Shown here: in pieces, positions 11,701 through 22,861 of the stretch
Numbering within the stretch: the first letter of the stretch is position 1
How the letters are laid out: every line of letters begins with the position of its first letter
NCBI GenBank assembly: GCA_030248135.1
Contig: JASANC010001371.1
Span: 1 to 64,000, forward strand
From: Theristus sp. LFF4_11
Lineage: Eukaryota; Nematoda; Chromadorea; Monhysterida; Xyalidae
Reading direction: 5' to 3'
Length of the DNA stretch: 64,000 nt
Program-made: the position numbers and the translations under genes
The notes under the pieces: model-generated
Database searches by the model: none
Told to the model about the DNA's origin: nothing
What the model saw: the letters and a program-made list of their open reading frames with translations, nothing else

Positions 11701-13568
11701 ACAAACCGCAATTCAGCGACCAGTTTGGTCATAATCAGCAACATTACAATCAGATTGAGAACTACCAGTTCGCCAACAATCAAATCACTCCACAAATCAA
11801 TAATCAGCAACAGCAAACCACGCAATACATCGGTCGATGTTCCCGCATTCGACACGACACGCGACAGCAAAATCATCAACAGCAAAACTATTCACCAAAA
11901 TTCGCAAGATTCCGAAATTGGCATCCGCAGTTTAGAATGTCGGACGCAGAAAAGCAGTTGATTGCGAAAGTCTACGGACGAAACAAACCGGCCAAGAATC
12001 CTCGAACAGCGACAAACGACGTGGGCAAAGCTGAGGAGGACGACTACGACCACAGCCCGCGCGATGAAGGAGGCGTCGACGAATAGTAATGATGCGCGTG
12101 ATGAAACGAACCGGTTGAAACGAAGCGAAGGGAAAACACAAGGAAATTTTCTAATCAACAAATCAAATCAACAAATCACAATCAAAAAACAGTCAAATCA
12201 AATCAACAAATCTTCCAATCAAATCAACAAAACAATCAATCAACAATTCCGATCAAATATGTGATAAATCATTTTCAATTGTTGGGGAGAAGTTGGGAAT
12301 AGCGATAACTGTGAAATTACATGTAATTATATTGGCTATATAAGCTGTGATAATCTGTGATCAGTGTTCGGTCTGTTTTTATTATTGTCGTTGTCGTGTC
12401 CTCCTAATAAGCAAACCCAAATAAACTACGTAACAACCCAAATATCTTTCTTTAGTTTCATGTTGCATTGTATATCGTAACACTTTGTGTCAGATGGGAT
12501 GTGCGTTATTTGTAGGGAACAATAAATAGATGCACTGTGTTCATTCAGACCAGTACTCTGTCAACAATGTTTGCAGTGTGTTTGTCAATACGCACGCACC
12601 TGTTGCGTGGCCGAGTCACCGTAGTACGATTCAGCGTAATCCTGAAAGCCTTGCTGGAACGTCTGAAACGGATCGCTGCCCCCGAAGTCACTCGAGAACG
12701 TCTGCTTGCCCGTCTGCGCTCGTTTGCCGAACATTTCGTACAACACACGACCGAACATTTCCTCCGGGTCGACGGTCGAGTGATACTGCCATTGTGTGCC
12801 GGAGCCAGCGCCCGTTGAGCCCGGAAAGCCGCCGGCGCCAAAACCGGGCGCCGAACCAGCGGTGCCAAATTGATCGTACTGCGCTCGCTTCGAAGGATCG
12901 CTGAGCACCTGCAACAAACGCAGAATATGAACAGCCGAACCTTTTTTCTTCGTTCACTTCTCTATATTTTGTTCGCACGAACCTCATAGGCTTCAGAAAT
13001 TTCCTGGAACTTGGCAGCCGCTGTCTTGTCGTCCTTGTTCATGTCGGGGTGGTACTTTTTGGCCAACTGAAAAAAAACGTTCATCAGCGTTATTGTGATT
13101 CGTGAAAAAAAACCACGAAGACAATCAACTGACTTGATAGTATTTCTTTTTGATTTCGCTCTGTGATGCCTTTTGACCAACGCCAAGTATTTTGTAATAA
13201 TCTTTGTAGTTTCGACCAGACGTGTGAAAAATTCGATCTGCAAAAAAAAAAAACCATCCATGAACACTTTTTCAAGAAGACAATTTCATATTGGAGAAAC
13301 GAAGAGTTATTTGGCAAAAAAAATTGAAGCCCTCACAACAAATTTGTGTTGTCAAGAGCGTTTGTGACCGGTGTTGAAATGATGATGGCGTGACGGCACA
13401 CAGTGGAATGGCCGTTGTTGATTTTTGATGTCTACACAAAACATGATGAGCCCTTCTTGATGTGCAAGTGCACACTGACGCACACAACCGCAAATCGTTG
13501 TTTCGGCGCTGCTCAACCAAGCGCACAACCATGCCACTTGCTGACCTTCGAACCGCGATCATCATCAC
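8734..13568 (-). CDS. DNAJA3: Mitochondrial DnaJ (DNAJA3/Tid1-like) lacking its zinc finger, split by an LTR element
   Basis: Minus-strand exons: 13340-13568 (arginine-rich leader, likely mitochondrial targeting), 13134-13237 (start of J domain), 12983-13066 (rest of J domain with the HPD motif), 12600-12908 (glycine/phenylalanine region), 9536-9664, 9231-9346 and 8983-9080 (C-terminal substrate-binding domain, e.g. VFRRDGADVHSD and NSYGYGDHYVHI), and 8734-8867 (tail ending FIFGGS). In the family a co-chaperone of this type stimulates mitochondrial Hsp70. The roughly 105 residues with four CxxCxGxG motifs, expected between exons 12600 and 9664, are not in the window; a 2.7-kb retrotransposon lies there instead. 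Both flanking exons are phase 0, so they could splice in frame. The last intron starts with GCAAGT (GC-AG). Exon 1 is the least certain. Confidence 0.88.
9374..9392. repeat. (GTT)n microsatellite
   Basis: About six tandem GTT units in the intron between two C-terminal DNAJA3 exons. Confidence 0.7.
9769..9928 (+). repeat. 5' LTR of the gag-only element
   Basis: 160-bp left LTR containing CTATATAAGC, a plausible TATA box, in mid-repeat. Confidence 0.82.
9928..9945 (+). promoter_or_regulatory. tRNA primer-binding site
   Basis: TGGCGCCCAACGTTTGG directly after the left LTR matches the general form of retroelement primer-binding sites complementary to a tRNA 3' end. Confidence 0.7.
9984..12086 (+). 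CDS. Retrotransposon Gag-like polyprotein, 700 residues
   Basis: One uninterrupted frame fills the element. Residues about 210-275 hold five imperfect repeats around the core PTGLIPK / STGLIPR. A glutamine-rich coiled-coil-like stretch follows (about 290-335). Residues about 355-525 have the look of a retrotransposon capsid (Gag) domain: FRTWLSSLQTRLELW at the start, then NKFVQGLLDPLL and a helical end. The C-terminal third is rich in Asn, Gln, Lys and Arg and should bind nucleic acid, but there is no CCHC zinc knuckle. The intact length suggests recent selection or a recent insertion. No protease or polymerase follows in any frame. Confidence 0.75.
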   Translation: MQQCNPHNSTISIMSRHFDSYSSMVSHDPSPDSLNTSDTDTVHMTRRDLDCLIDRYEDQQDRAGLNRICRTLQEKKKLSRTLQCRVKRNIAPSLVAPIDELADRVRGFVSEVFKYKQFLTWGHMHDPENSDLNSMTQAQSSVSHRSDTTVPTAISMLGSAQVPQRAQTQRPHEASDKCDPNVPHDVSDVSDTDSISTFQLGQKLAHIRSDEHVPTGLIPKAINESTGLIPRTKELIDEPTGFIPKANESTGLIPRTKNLIGEPTGLIPKANDEASGLSPRHGKVKTETGVSQQLIQLVMQQQQQMQKQYEQLQKQNDFMMTMFSQMLELQNQQKVTADHDHCCKQNVANGTTDNDRAYMMLLSEKWQKFDPAKNHKFRTWLSSLQTRLELWNPPPKIAVEHIRMCLSDDALFAFDQQPQGVRENLEESIKYLESIYGPRNEAITSVYELDTATRQEGESVRAFGLRLENLLLATGHNYRGSDGNYIPFVETTLINKFVQGLLDPLLSSKAEDQKFKGLNFREIVDKIQGIEDCENFKKKKNSRDDDRQKNKDNGSKPNYQNTSRENHETNFNYKPQFSDQFGHNQQHYNQIENYQFANNQITPQINNQQQQTTQYIGRCSRIRHDTRQQNHQQQNYSPKFARFRNWHPQFRMSDAEKQLIAKVYGRNKPAKNPRTATNDVGKAEEDDYDHSPRDEGGVDE
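12292..12451 (+). repeat. 3' LTR of the gag-only element
   Basis: 160-bp right LTR. It differs from the left LTR at about four sites, a divergence near 2.5 percent. Confidence 0.82.
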
Positions 13569-14577
13569 GATCGTTCAAAAGCGAATTCTCGATTGAAATT
13601 GAAACAAACTGAAAAGCAGAGTAACATTTGAAACATGTTATTTATCAAAATTAAAAAACCCAATCCACCAATGTCCAAATAACGTCGCCCCGTCCGTTGT
13701 CGCCCACCGGTCAGTCAGAGCCCAAGATTTAATTTTAATTTTTTTTAATTTAATTTATTTGTTTGCGCGCCGGTTCCGGAAACCCTAAGGTACCAAACTC
13801 CGGCGGAAACGGGCAATACTGCCCCGAGCCCAATTTACCCTCGGCATAGTTGTTCCAGAGCCGAGGGGTTGGGGCGGGGGGGCCGATATAGATAGCTGGA
13901 GCAAATTTTCTAGATAGATAGATAGCTGGAAAATTTTGGGGGGGGCCGCGGGGGTAGAGATGTCAAGAAAAAAAATTTTCTATTTTTTTCTTTTTTTTAA
14001 AAAAAAAATTTTTTTTTTAAATTTTTTTTTTAAAAAATGAAAGTTGTTCAGAATTTTTCAGGGAGTCCGAATATCACCATCTGAGGAGCCACCGACTTAC
14101 CATATGACCCCCACTCATATGGGAGGAGGGTGAAAATTTCAGACTTGGTTTCGGCGACCCCATTTTCCCACCGACGACATCACGTCTCGTGTTTTGCCTC
14201 TCAATTCACCTCAAATAACATGGAAACAAGTTCCACAACAAACCGGTGTGATCATGCTGACGACACGAGGCGAAACAGCAACGAGCAACCAACGAAGTTA
14301 CGCTTGCAGTGGCAGACAGTGCAATTTCCACCTTTCAAGATCCTGAAAAACGATGCGTAAATGTGAGTTCTCTGCTTCTATCTCACCTTAGCGACATCGG
14401 AATTTGTTGAACTAGCCTTTGCGACGCTCAAGTACTTCAATGCGCGAGTCGATCATCACTCACCAAGGCTGAAAACAGTCGATAAATCAATCCAGAATGG
14501 CCTTTAACAAAACCACGGAGGCAACACGGAACACGGAGGCTGCACGCTTAACAAAACCACGGAGGCAACACGGAGGC

Positions 14578-15163
14578 CGCGTGCCCGGTTGGCACGTTTT
14601 ATGATATTACGCTCCAGTTAACTCACGCTCCACAATTGGATGTTCTCGGACATTGCTAAAACGGACCTAAACCTAAAAACCAAACCAAAGCCTAATCTTA
14701 AGCAAAACCGGTTCCTAACCTAATCCTAACCTAAGCCAAGCCTTTTTAAGAAAGCAAGAATGAAAATAACTGCGTTTTGAACGAGTTTATGTTGAGTGCG
14801 GAGCGTGTGCACGCGCGCCAGTGGATCATGAGCAATGAGCAATGCGGATGCGGGGCAGGTGCATATCATAATGAAGCTTTGCGCGCGTGCCCTAAAGCTT
14901 CATTACTAAAGCGCACGCGCACGGGCATCGGCATGCTCATGCTCATGATCCACTAGCGCGCGTGCACACGCTCCGGCCCCAATAAGAACTTGTTCAAAAT
15001 GCAATTGTTCTGACATTTTCCTTCTTGAAAAGGCTTGGCTTAGGTTAGGATTAGGTCAGGATTATGTTTAGCTTAAAATTAGGCTTTAGGATTAGGTTTT
15101 GGTTTAGGTCAGTTTAGGCAACGTCGGCCAACATCAGTGGTTTGATTTAGTACGACAGGCCAA
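14578..15163. repeat. Inverted-repeat insertion in the left arm of the Mutator-like element
   Basis: This stretch is present only in the left arm. It is itself a foldback: CCTAAGCCAAGCC at 14733 pairs with GGCTTGGCTTAGG near 15030, and an inner palindrome at about 14800-14973 pairs GTGGATCATGAGCA with its complement. It includes GCGCGC-rich words and degenerate CCTAA repeats. Confidence 0.6.
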
Positions 15164-16094
15164 CCCTGCGTGCAGCTAAAGTGACCCATATTTTACATGC
15201 ACACAACACGCTGCGCACCTTTAACAAAACCACGGAACACGGAGGCACGCGAATTTGGGGAGATTTGGGGACAGGACAAATCCGTCCCCCTCCAAAAAAA
15301 TTTACGTTTTTGTTAAATAAACAAATAAATAAATAAAGGCGCAATAAAGCAAAGCAAAGCTAAATGTCAAACCTAGACTTCAAGGATTACGGTAGCTCTC
15401 CAATGGGTCTCGACACGATTTTTTAAAAACGTCCCTGATTGCCAGCAAAAGCTACTCTATTGGTGGACACCGTTCATATGATTGCAACAAACAGTCTTAT
15501 GTTTGAAGTTCGGGCACACGGGTTACGGTAGCGGTAGTTTTGGGTCTTGACACGATGATGCTGAAAACTACTTTGTTTCTTGCGAATAACAGTTGAAACC
15601 TTTTAGAAACATGCCGCATTATCACAGAACATCAAAAATCGGATTTTAAGGAGTACGGTAACTCTGCTGTGGGTCTCGACACGATTTTTTTAAATGTTCT
15701 TTTATTGCCAAGAACAGTTACTAGAATGGTGGATACCGTTCACATGATTGCATGAAACAGTCATATGTCTGAAATAAAGTCCCACGGGTTACGGTAGCTG
15801 TAGTTCGGTCTTGACACGAAGTTGCTGAAACTCCTTTGTTTCTTGTGAATAACAGTTGTTTCTTGCAATCATGTGAACGGTGTTCACCAATTTTAGTATT
15901 TTCCTGGCAATAAAAGGCAGTTTAAAATAATCGCGTCGAGACCCACACAGCAGAGTTACCGTATTCTTTGAACTCAAGTTTTGACATTCTGTGAAAACGC
16001 TGCGTGTTTCTAATTGGTTTCAACTGTTATTCGCAAGAAACAAAGTAGTTTTCAGCATCATCGTGTCAAGACCCAAAACTACCGCTACCGTAAC

Positions 16095-17139
16095 TAGGGT
16101 TAGGGGCTTTGAAAAAAATTTTTTTTTATTTTTTTTTATTTTTTTTTTTAAAAATTTGGATTTTTTTTTCAAACTTAAAAAAAAAATTTGAAAAATTTTT
16201 CTTTTACTTTGCTCTGAAAATTCGATTTATGGCATAATTTTTTGAAAGTTCAAACCAAATTTTCTTCCCAACTTCTTTGTGTGCTAAGGTACATGTCATT
16301 ATTTGGTCATTTTGACCGACGTACTCCATGTTTTTCGATTTGGATGACTTCTAGAGTCAATTTTTAGCGTTGAAATGACTTAACTGAATTGAAATATCGT
16401 TTCAGAAATCGTTTTCTTGCAACTTAGAACATGTTTTTTCAGTCGGTAGGCCATGAGATGAACATGATATCTTGTTGATTGGCGTACGTTATAGGTCTAC
16501 AATGGAGTTGTGCGATATATTGTTAAACAATTGGAGCGGGGATGTTGGTTAATACCACATCACACGACCGTTTTTCAGATACCCGATAACATGGCCACAT
16601 GTTAAAACTTGTGTGCTGAGCTAAACTAACGTGTTAAACTTGCGTCTGTCAGTTGCCCGCAACGTGATCGCGAAATCATGGTACGTGTTTTCGATACGAT
16701 GATTTGAAGAGTGGGCTCTCGCCATGTGGCAGATAGCATAGCTGGTTGAACCTGAAAGTAAGTGTCTTGGGGGGGGGGGGCGACCGGGTCGACAGGGGTT
16801 GCCGACTTAGCTACAGCAAACAGGAATTTTTGAACACAGTCAAATTTTGGTAATTTTCTAAAGAGGAACAACTAAGAACGGTTCAATATTCAAGTACACG
16901 TCGAAAATTGTCCTGTTTTACTGTTGAAAATGCAACTTTCCCTCTATGAAATGGACATAATTTCAATAAAACACGATTTTCGCTCTTATAGTTTTCCGGA
17001 TCGTTCTGAAAATAGTCTAGATGAACTCAGCTCGACGAGACGCTTCGAACAAACCTAACTTGTAAAAAAAAATTATTTTTTTTTTAAAATTTTTTTTTTA
17101 TTTAAAAAAAAAATCCGGATTTTTTTCCCCCTAACCCTA
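16095..17139. mobile_element. hAT-like MITE family E, copy 1
   Basis: A 1045-bp element with TAGGGTTAGGGG and CCCCTAACCCTA-type ends and a perfect 8-bp duplication ACCGTAAC (16087-16094 and 17140-17147). It is the innermost member of the nest. Copy 2 is at 28865-29368. Confidence 0.87.
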
Positions 17140-18448
17140 ACCGTAACCCGTGTGCCCGAACTTCAAACATAAGACTGTTTGTTGCAATCATATGAACGGT
17201 GTCCACCAATAGAGTAGCTTTTGCTGGCAATCAGGGACGTTTTTAAAAAAATCGTGTCGAGACCCATTGGAGAGCTACCGTAATCCTTGAAGTCTAGGTT
17301 TGACATTTAGCTTTGCTTTGCTTTATTGCGCCTTTATGTATTTATTTGTTTATTTAACAAAAACGTAAATTTTTTTGGAGGGGGACGGATTTGTCCTGTC
17401 CCCAAATCTCCCCAAATCCGCGTGCCTCCGTGTTCCGTGGTTTTGTTAAAGGTGCGCAGCGTGTTGTGTGCATGTAAAATATGGGCCACTTTAGCTGCAC
17501 GCAGCCTCCGTGTTGCCTCCGTGGTTTTGTTAAGCGTGCAGCCTCCGTGTTCCGTGTTGCCTCCGTGGTTTTGTTAAAGGCCATCCAGAATACCACCTGC
17601 AGCGTTGAAGACTAAGTGACAAGGTAAAGTCAAAGAAAATTTTTGTTGAACTTTCGAAAAATTATGCCAAAAACGGCATTTTCAGGGCACATTAAAGAAA
17701 AAATTTCAAAAATTTTTAATAAAAAAAAATGCTCATTTTTTTTACTTTAAAAAAAATAAAAAAAATTTTTTTTTGACCCTTACATCTCAAAAATTTGACC
17801 CTCACCCTGGTCAAAAATTGACTCATTTTGTGTCTTCGAAGACAAAAATTTTTAGATAGATAGCTGGCTGAGAAATTTTTTTAGATAGATAATAGCTGAG
17901 CCGAAAAAACCTGTTTGATAGAGATAGATTCAAAAATTTTGGGGGGGGGGGCCGGCCCCCCCCCCCCCCCCCCCCCCCTAGAACAACTATGACCCTCGGC
18001 TCTGGAGGGACTAGACCATTAGATCTTGTTAGGTCACTTTAGTTTCATCATGGTGTGTCTTGTCCGCAGCGAGGTTCGAACTTTCCACCTACTGAACGGC
18101 AGGCGAAAGCCCTACACCTGCGCTACAGATGAATGAAAAACTTTGTTTCATCGCACCCGGATCCGAAAACCACCAAACACCGGCGGATAGAAATACTGAC
18201 ATACTGTTCCGCCAGCAGCGAAAGTGCGGACTGCGGGGTGGGGGGGGGGGTGCCCGTGCATGGGCGCCAATTCAAATTGCAAAAAAGTGCCACGATGCCT
18301 TTTGCTCAAGAGCGACAACCAACAAACGAGACAATCGTAAGAATTGCAAGGACTCCATTGTGGACGATGGAGTTTTTTTTCACAAAAAACGAGTTTTTAA
18401 AACAATCGCTTGCAAGTTAATCGCTCTTTTCACAAGGTAGACTTTTTA

Positions 18449-19215
18449 TAAAGCCGGTGTTTACAACGAGTATTCAGAAAATCGTTGCTTTTTCCTTCAT
18501 TTGTTTTTTTTTATCATAGAAAATGTGTCACTTAGGATAGAAAAGCTACATAACAAAACAAAAGCGACCATTTTACACAATGGGTACTCAGAAACGTGTT
18601 GCTTTTTGTTGCCCTCGATCAAAAAGAACTGGATTCGGTTAGGGTAAGCGGGGAAAAAAAGTAAACATTCAAAACAAAAGCGGGAGCTTTGCTACGGGTA
18701 TTCAGTAAAATGTAGAAAATCGCTGCTTTTTCCTTCATTTGTTTTTTTAATCATAGAAAATGCGTCACTTAGGATAGAAAAGCTACATAACAAAACAAAA
18801 GCGACCGTTTTACACAATGGGTACTCAGAAACGTGTTGCTTTTTGTTGCACTCGATCAAAAAGAACTGGCTTAGGTTAGGGTAAGCGGGGAAAAGAAGTA
18901 AACATTCAAAACAAAAGCGGGAGCTTTTCTACGGGTATTCAGTAGTGGTTGCTGTTTTGTCATTTCCATTCTATCCAAAATCCTTGGCTTAGGTTAGGGT
19001 TAAAGGTAAGAGTAGTAAACATACCACACAAAACTGGTCGTTTTGCAGCGAATATTCAGAAAAGTTTTGCATTTTTCGTCATTTAAACTTTAAAAGGCTT
19101 GGCTTAGGTTAGAGTAACCGGGAAAAAAGCAACTTATCAAGACTAAAGTTGGCGTTTTGCAACAATTGTTCAGAAGTGTTGCCTTTTTGACATTTACACT
19201 CTAAAAGGCCTGGCT
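18449..19215. repeat. Degenerate tandem repeat, about 237-bp units
   Basis: Blocks containing CTTTTTCCTTCATTTG, CACTTAGGATAGAAAAG and CGTGTTGCTTTTTGTTG recur near 18480 and 18716 with a period of about 237 bases. Shorter, more decayed units follow (about 18950, 19070 and 19150), each ending in a GGCTTAGGTTAGGGTAA-type motif. No gene was recognised between 18140 and 19690. Confidence 0.65.
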
Positions 19216-19690
19216 TAGGTTAGGGTAAGCGATCACTTCTATGGTAAATCAACAACAGTCGGTTAAAGCAGCTCAAAATCAAAATGCAATGCATTTTGAG
19301 TCCGCGTCGTAGGCAAGGTCAAAAGTGAAAACCAACTCAAAAATAATAGTTGTATTTATCAGCTAACCGTGCCGTGTAGGCACGGGTCAATTTGCTACTA
19401 ATATAGATTCTTTGATGGACTTTTTTCACTTGGTTTAATCTTGCTCCTTTTTTTACAAAAGATGCGCATTGTCACAAGCCCACTGATGATTTTTTTTCTT
19501 TCGGTGCCGATTGTCTCATTTTGCAGACCTCCGCCAGGACATGCTGACCCTTCAGGTGTTGCGAATCATGGATTCAATTTGGTGCGCTGGCTCGTATGAT
19601 TTCTGCATGACGCCCTACCTTTGCCTACCAATGGGGCGCAATGTTGGTGGAATTTTGTTATTGTCACAAGAATATGCCTAGTTTTGACTA

Positions 19691-20068
19691 CCGTATTACC
19701 TCTACTACCGCCCCCCCCCCACAAATAACCCCCACCCCCTCGACAAGTTTCCGAATAATCCCCCCCCCCCACAAATAATCCCCCATGGGGGTTAATTGGA
19801 AACCTGTTTGAAACACATACCCAGCGAATTCAGTGGCTGAATGCAGTGACATTAGTGAAATTGTGCTACCAAAGGCCCCAAATGGATGAGTTAATGGTAA
19901 TTTCATTACAAAAGGCTGTTATAAATAGAAATTTCTATGTAGAGTAAAAGTTTCTGCAAAATTTCTATGTAGAGTAGAAGTTTCTTCGACTTTCTTGCCT
20001 GCCATGGATAAGGTATTTTTGCCATTCTTCAATTAACCCCCACTCCTAGAATTTGTTTGTAAATACGG
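19691..20068. mobile_element. TA-duplicating MITE (CCGTATTACC family), copy 1, degenerate
   Basis: Starts TA-CCGTATTACCTCTA and ends ATACGG-TA. It shares interior blocks (CCCAAATGGATGAG, TTTCTATGTAGAG) with the copies at 26139-26591 and 36811-37258, but its right terminus is shortened. Confidence 0.6.
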
Positions 20069-20366
20069 TATTGGCTTTAGTTTTGGGTTGGAAACTTGGC
20101 CAAATGCAAAAATTGAACCGTTTTTCTCAAATTTTTAACTTTACTTTTTCAAATTCACCACGTGAGGCATGAAAATTGACATGCCACTGTATGCTTGCTA
20201 TTGTCGCGTTGTAGGTTGCAATGCACCAGCGTCCGAGCAAGCCTTCACGATTTCAAGGTGGTCGGATTCGGAAAATACCACTCACGTGCAGGCTGGCTGA
20301 CCCCATACTGGTGCACCATCTTTCCGTGATGACATTTATCACATGGGCCTTGCTACCGGTATTTGA

Positions 20367-20855
<489 letters not shown>

Positions 20856-21109
20856 GTGAGTTTTGTGTGGTGTACCACTTTTACCGTTTAAAAAATTTCC
20901 CACTCACACCCATGTGCGACTGATTGTTTCCAGGACCAAACAAATATCACAAAAAACTGTTTTTTCAAGCGGTTTCTTTCAGCGACCAGTTTGAGTGGCA
21001 AAGCAAACATGCGTGGAACGAATGCGATCTTTCTGAATACAACGGCAGAAGGGCGAGTGAAATGCGTTGAACTGTGTGTCCGAAACAAGCCAACTTGTGA
21101 GCTGCAGAG

Positions 21110-21245
21110 AAACAAGTTTTTCTTTTTTTTTTCTTTTATTGTTTGAACGCGCCACTGATTCCGGAAACTCGAAGGCATCGAACTCCGGTGGCAAACGGAC
21201 GGATGCCCATCCCATCCCGTGGACCGTTTTGCCACGAGAGCGCGA
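21110..21245 (-). mobile_element. Diverged SINE copy
   Basis: On the minus strand, a body matching 13765-13830 (for example ACTCCGG followed by a CCGGAA block) ends in an A-rich tail. Identity is perhaps three-quarters by eye. The tRNA-like head was not found. Confidence 0.4.
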
Positions 21246-21434
21246 CAGCCTCCACGCCCCGCTCTGTTCTTGGGGGCATCAGTGATCTGGGCACATTTCA
21301 GAGCAATGGCGCAGAAGACGATTTTTTTACTTTTTATACCGTTGGAGTACTCAACATTATTTTCCTGAACGATTCCTTGCAGGTTTGGCCGTTTCTTACT
21401 AATCGCTGAGCGTAACTGGAAACTGCATTTTGCA

Positions 21435-22186
21435 TAGAGATGTCAAGAAAAAAAAAATTTCTATTTTTTTCTTTAAAAAAAAAAAAATTTTTAAATTTTT
21501 TTTTTTTAAATGAAAGTTGTTCAGAATTTTTCAGGGAGTCCGAATATCACCATCTGAGGAGCCACCGACTTACCATATGACCCCCACTCATATGGGAGGA
21601 GGGTGAAAATTTCAGACTTGGTTTCGGCGACCCCATTTTCCCACCGACGACATCACGTCTCGTGTTTTGCCTCTCAATTCACCTCAAATAACATGGAAAC
21701 AAGTTCCACAACAAACCGGTGTGATCACGCTGACGACACGAGGCGAAACAGCAACGAGCAACCAACGAAGTTACGCTTGCAGTGGCAGACAGTGCAATTT
21801 CCACCTTTCGAGATCCTGAAAAACGATGCGTAAATGTGAGTTCTCTGCTTCTATCTCACCTTAGCGACATCGGAATTTGTTGAACTAGCCTTTGCGACGC
21901 TCAAGTACTTCAATGCGCGAGTCGATCATCACTCACCAAGGCTGAAAACAGTCGATAAATCAATCCAGAATACCACCTGCAGCGTTGAAGACTAAGTGAC
22001 AAGGTAAAGTCAAAGAAAATTTTTGTTGAACTTTCGAAAAATTATGCCAAAAACGGCATTTTCAGGGCACATTAAAGAAAAAATTTCAAAAATTTTTAAT
22101 AAAAAAAAATAAAAAAAATGCTTATTTTTTTTTTACTTTTTAAAAAAAAAAATTAAAAAAAATTTTTTTTGACCCTTACATCTCTA
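21435..22186. mobile_element. hAT-like MITE family D, copy 2, intact
   Basis: A 752-bp element with TAGAGATGTCAAG and ACATCTCTA ends and a perfect 8-bp duplication ATTTTGCA (21427-21434 and 22187-22194). It has no Mutator-like insertion and so provides the empty site for the nest at 14-17 kb. A 76-codon open frame at 21603-21833 also exists at 14130-14360 but shows no recognisable domain. Confidence 0.88.
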
Positions 22187-22521
22187 ATTTTGCACTCGGA
22201 CAATTTAGCTGGCAGTTTGGCGACTTCTGTCGGTTCGGGCCGCTTGTATCAGATCACTTAGTGACGATTTGTTTGAAAATTGCAGTTTTTTGAACGACTG
22301 TCATTTTGTTTGTTTTTGTCATGACGTGACATGGTGATTGTGATTTGTCATGAAACTGTAATTTTATAAGTTGTTTTGCACGTTTCAATCCGCCGCCCAG
22401 TATTTTTGAAATTGATGAAACTGGATGATAAAATTGGCGATGCAAAGCTCAGTTCAGTAGCCAGCCAAGAGTGCAACACCATTGAGTCCCCGAATGAAAC
22501 AATGAAACATCACAGTTCTGT

Positions 22522-22563
22522 TGACATTGACATTGACATTGACATTGACATTGACATTGACAT
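22522..22563. repeat. (TTGACA)n microsatellite
   Basis: About seven tandem hexamers of TTGACA type, lying in the AT-rich sequence downstream of the glycine-rich gene. Confidence 0.85.
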
Positions 22564-22861
22564 ATGATGGTGCTCTGGTGACATCAAATGATTGGTGCTC
22601 TTTCCCTATACCCGGATTGGCAGACACTGGCTTCGACAAACGATATTAGACAGAAAAAGCCGTGAAACAAAGAAGCAATAAGAATGTGAAAACCATTTTG
22701 AAATGCATCGAATCAAATCAAACGTGAACCAGCATTATTACAGTACGAGCAACCAGTTTTTGGTTTTTGGTTCATTTTGTGGAATGAAAATAGACACACT
22801 CTTTGGAAGACCAAGAAAAAAGTCACCATAAGTGTCTGCGTCCCGTGTCACGTGAAAGGCA

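Larger units (their letters stand above)
9769..12451 (+). mobile_element. Gag-only LTR retrotransposon inserted in DNAJA3
   Basis: Two 160-bp LTRs (9769-9928 and 12292-12451), about four differences apart, bound one long gag-like frame with no pol. A primer-binding site TGGCGCCCAACG overlaps the left LTR end (9928-9939), of the kind common in Gypsy/retrovirus-like elements. A purine tract (TTGGGGAGAA) lies directly before the right LTR. It is antisense to the host gene. The flanking 4-mers do not match cleanly (TTAT against TTAG), which leaves open that the present junctions formed by recombination or deletion and not by simple insertion. Confidence 0.85.
14499..17582. mobile_element. Mutator-like foldback element
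   Basis: Terminal inverted repeats begin GGCCTTTAACAAAACC and contain several CACGGAGGCAACACGG units. The element is flanked by a perfect 9-bp duplication ATCCAGAAT (14490-14498 and 17583-17591), and the empty site is seen in the family D copy at about 21963. Long inner inverted repeats follow (15165-15550 against 17150-17520). A 9-bp duplication with long arms is typical of Mutator-like elements. No transposase was found. Confidence 0.82.
13955..17789. mobile_element. hAT-like MITE family D, copy 1, interrupted
   Basis: Starts TAGAGATGTCAAG and ends near TTACATCTC. The intact copy at 21435-22186 matches both halves (14040-14498 and 17583-17780) almost base for base. The right terminus is slightly damaged, and I see no clean target duplication here. 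Confidence 0.8.
13845..17991. mobile_element. hAT-like MITE family C, copy 3, with nested insertions
   Basis: Ends CATAGTTGTTC (13845) and GAACAACTATG (17991), with a perfect 8-bp duplication ACCCTCGG (13837-13844 and 17992-17999). Only about 310 bases belong to the element; the remainder is later insertions. Confidence 0.87.
13725..18137 (-). mobile_element. tRNA-derived SINE split by a 4.1-kb nest
   Basis: Reading the minus strand, 18137-18000 begins with a tRNA-like head: an A-box-like TAGCGCAGGTGTAGG and a B box GTTCGAACC about 36 bases later. After the insertion (13845-17999 with its duplication) the body continues at 13844-13760 and ends in an A-rich tail (13775-13730). A second, diverged copy of the body and A-rich tail is at about 21110-21245. 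No cloverleaf closes, so it is not a working tRNA gene. Confidence 0.5.

Noticed and set aside
20983..21070. Third PI3-kinase exon after the TTTCAG at 20982
   Set aside because: The phase fits, but the translation does not resemble the kinase C-lobe and reaches a stop after about 30 residues.
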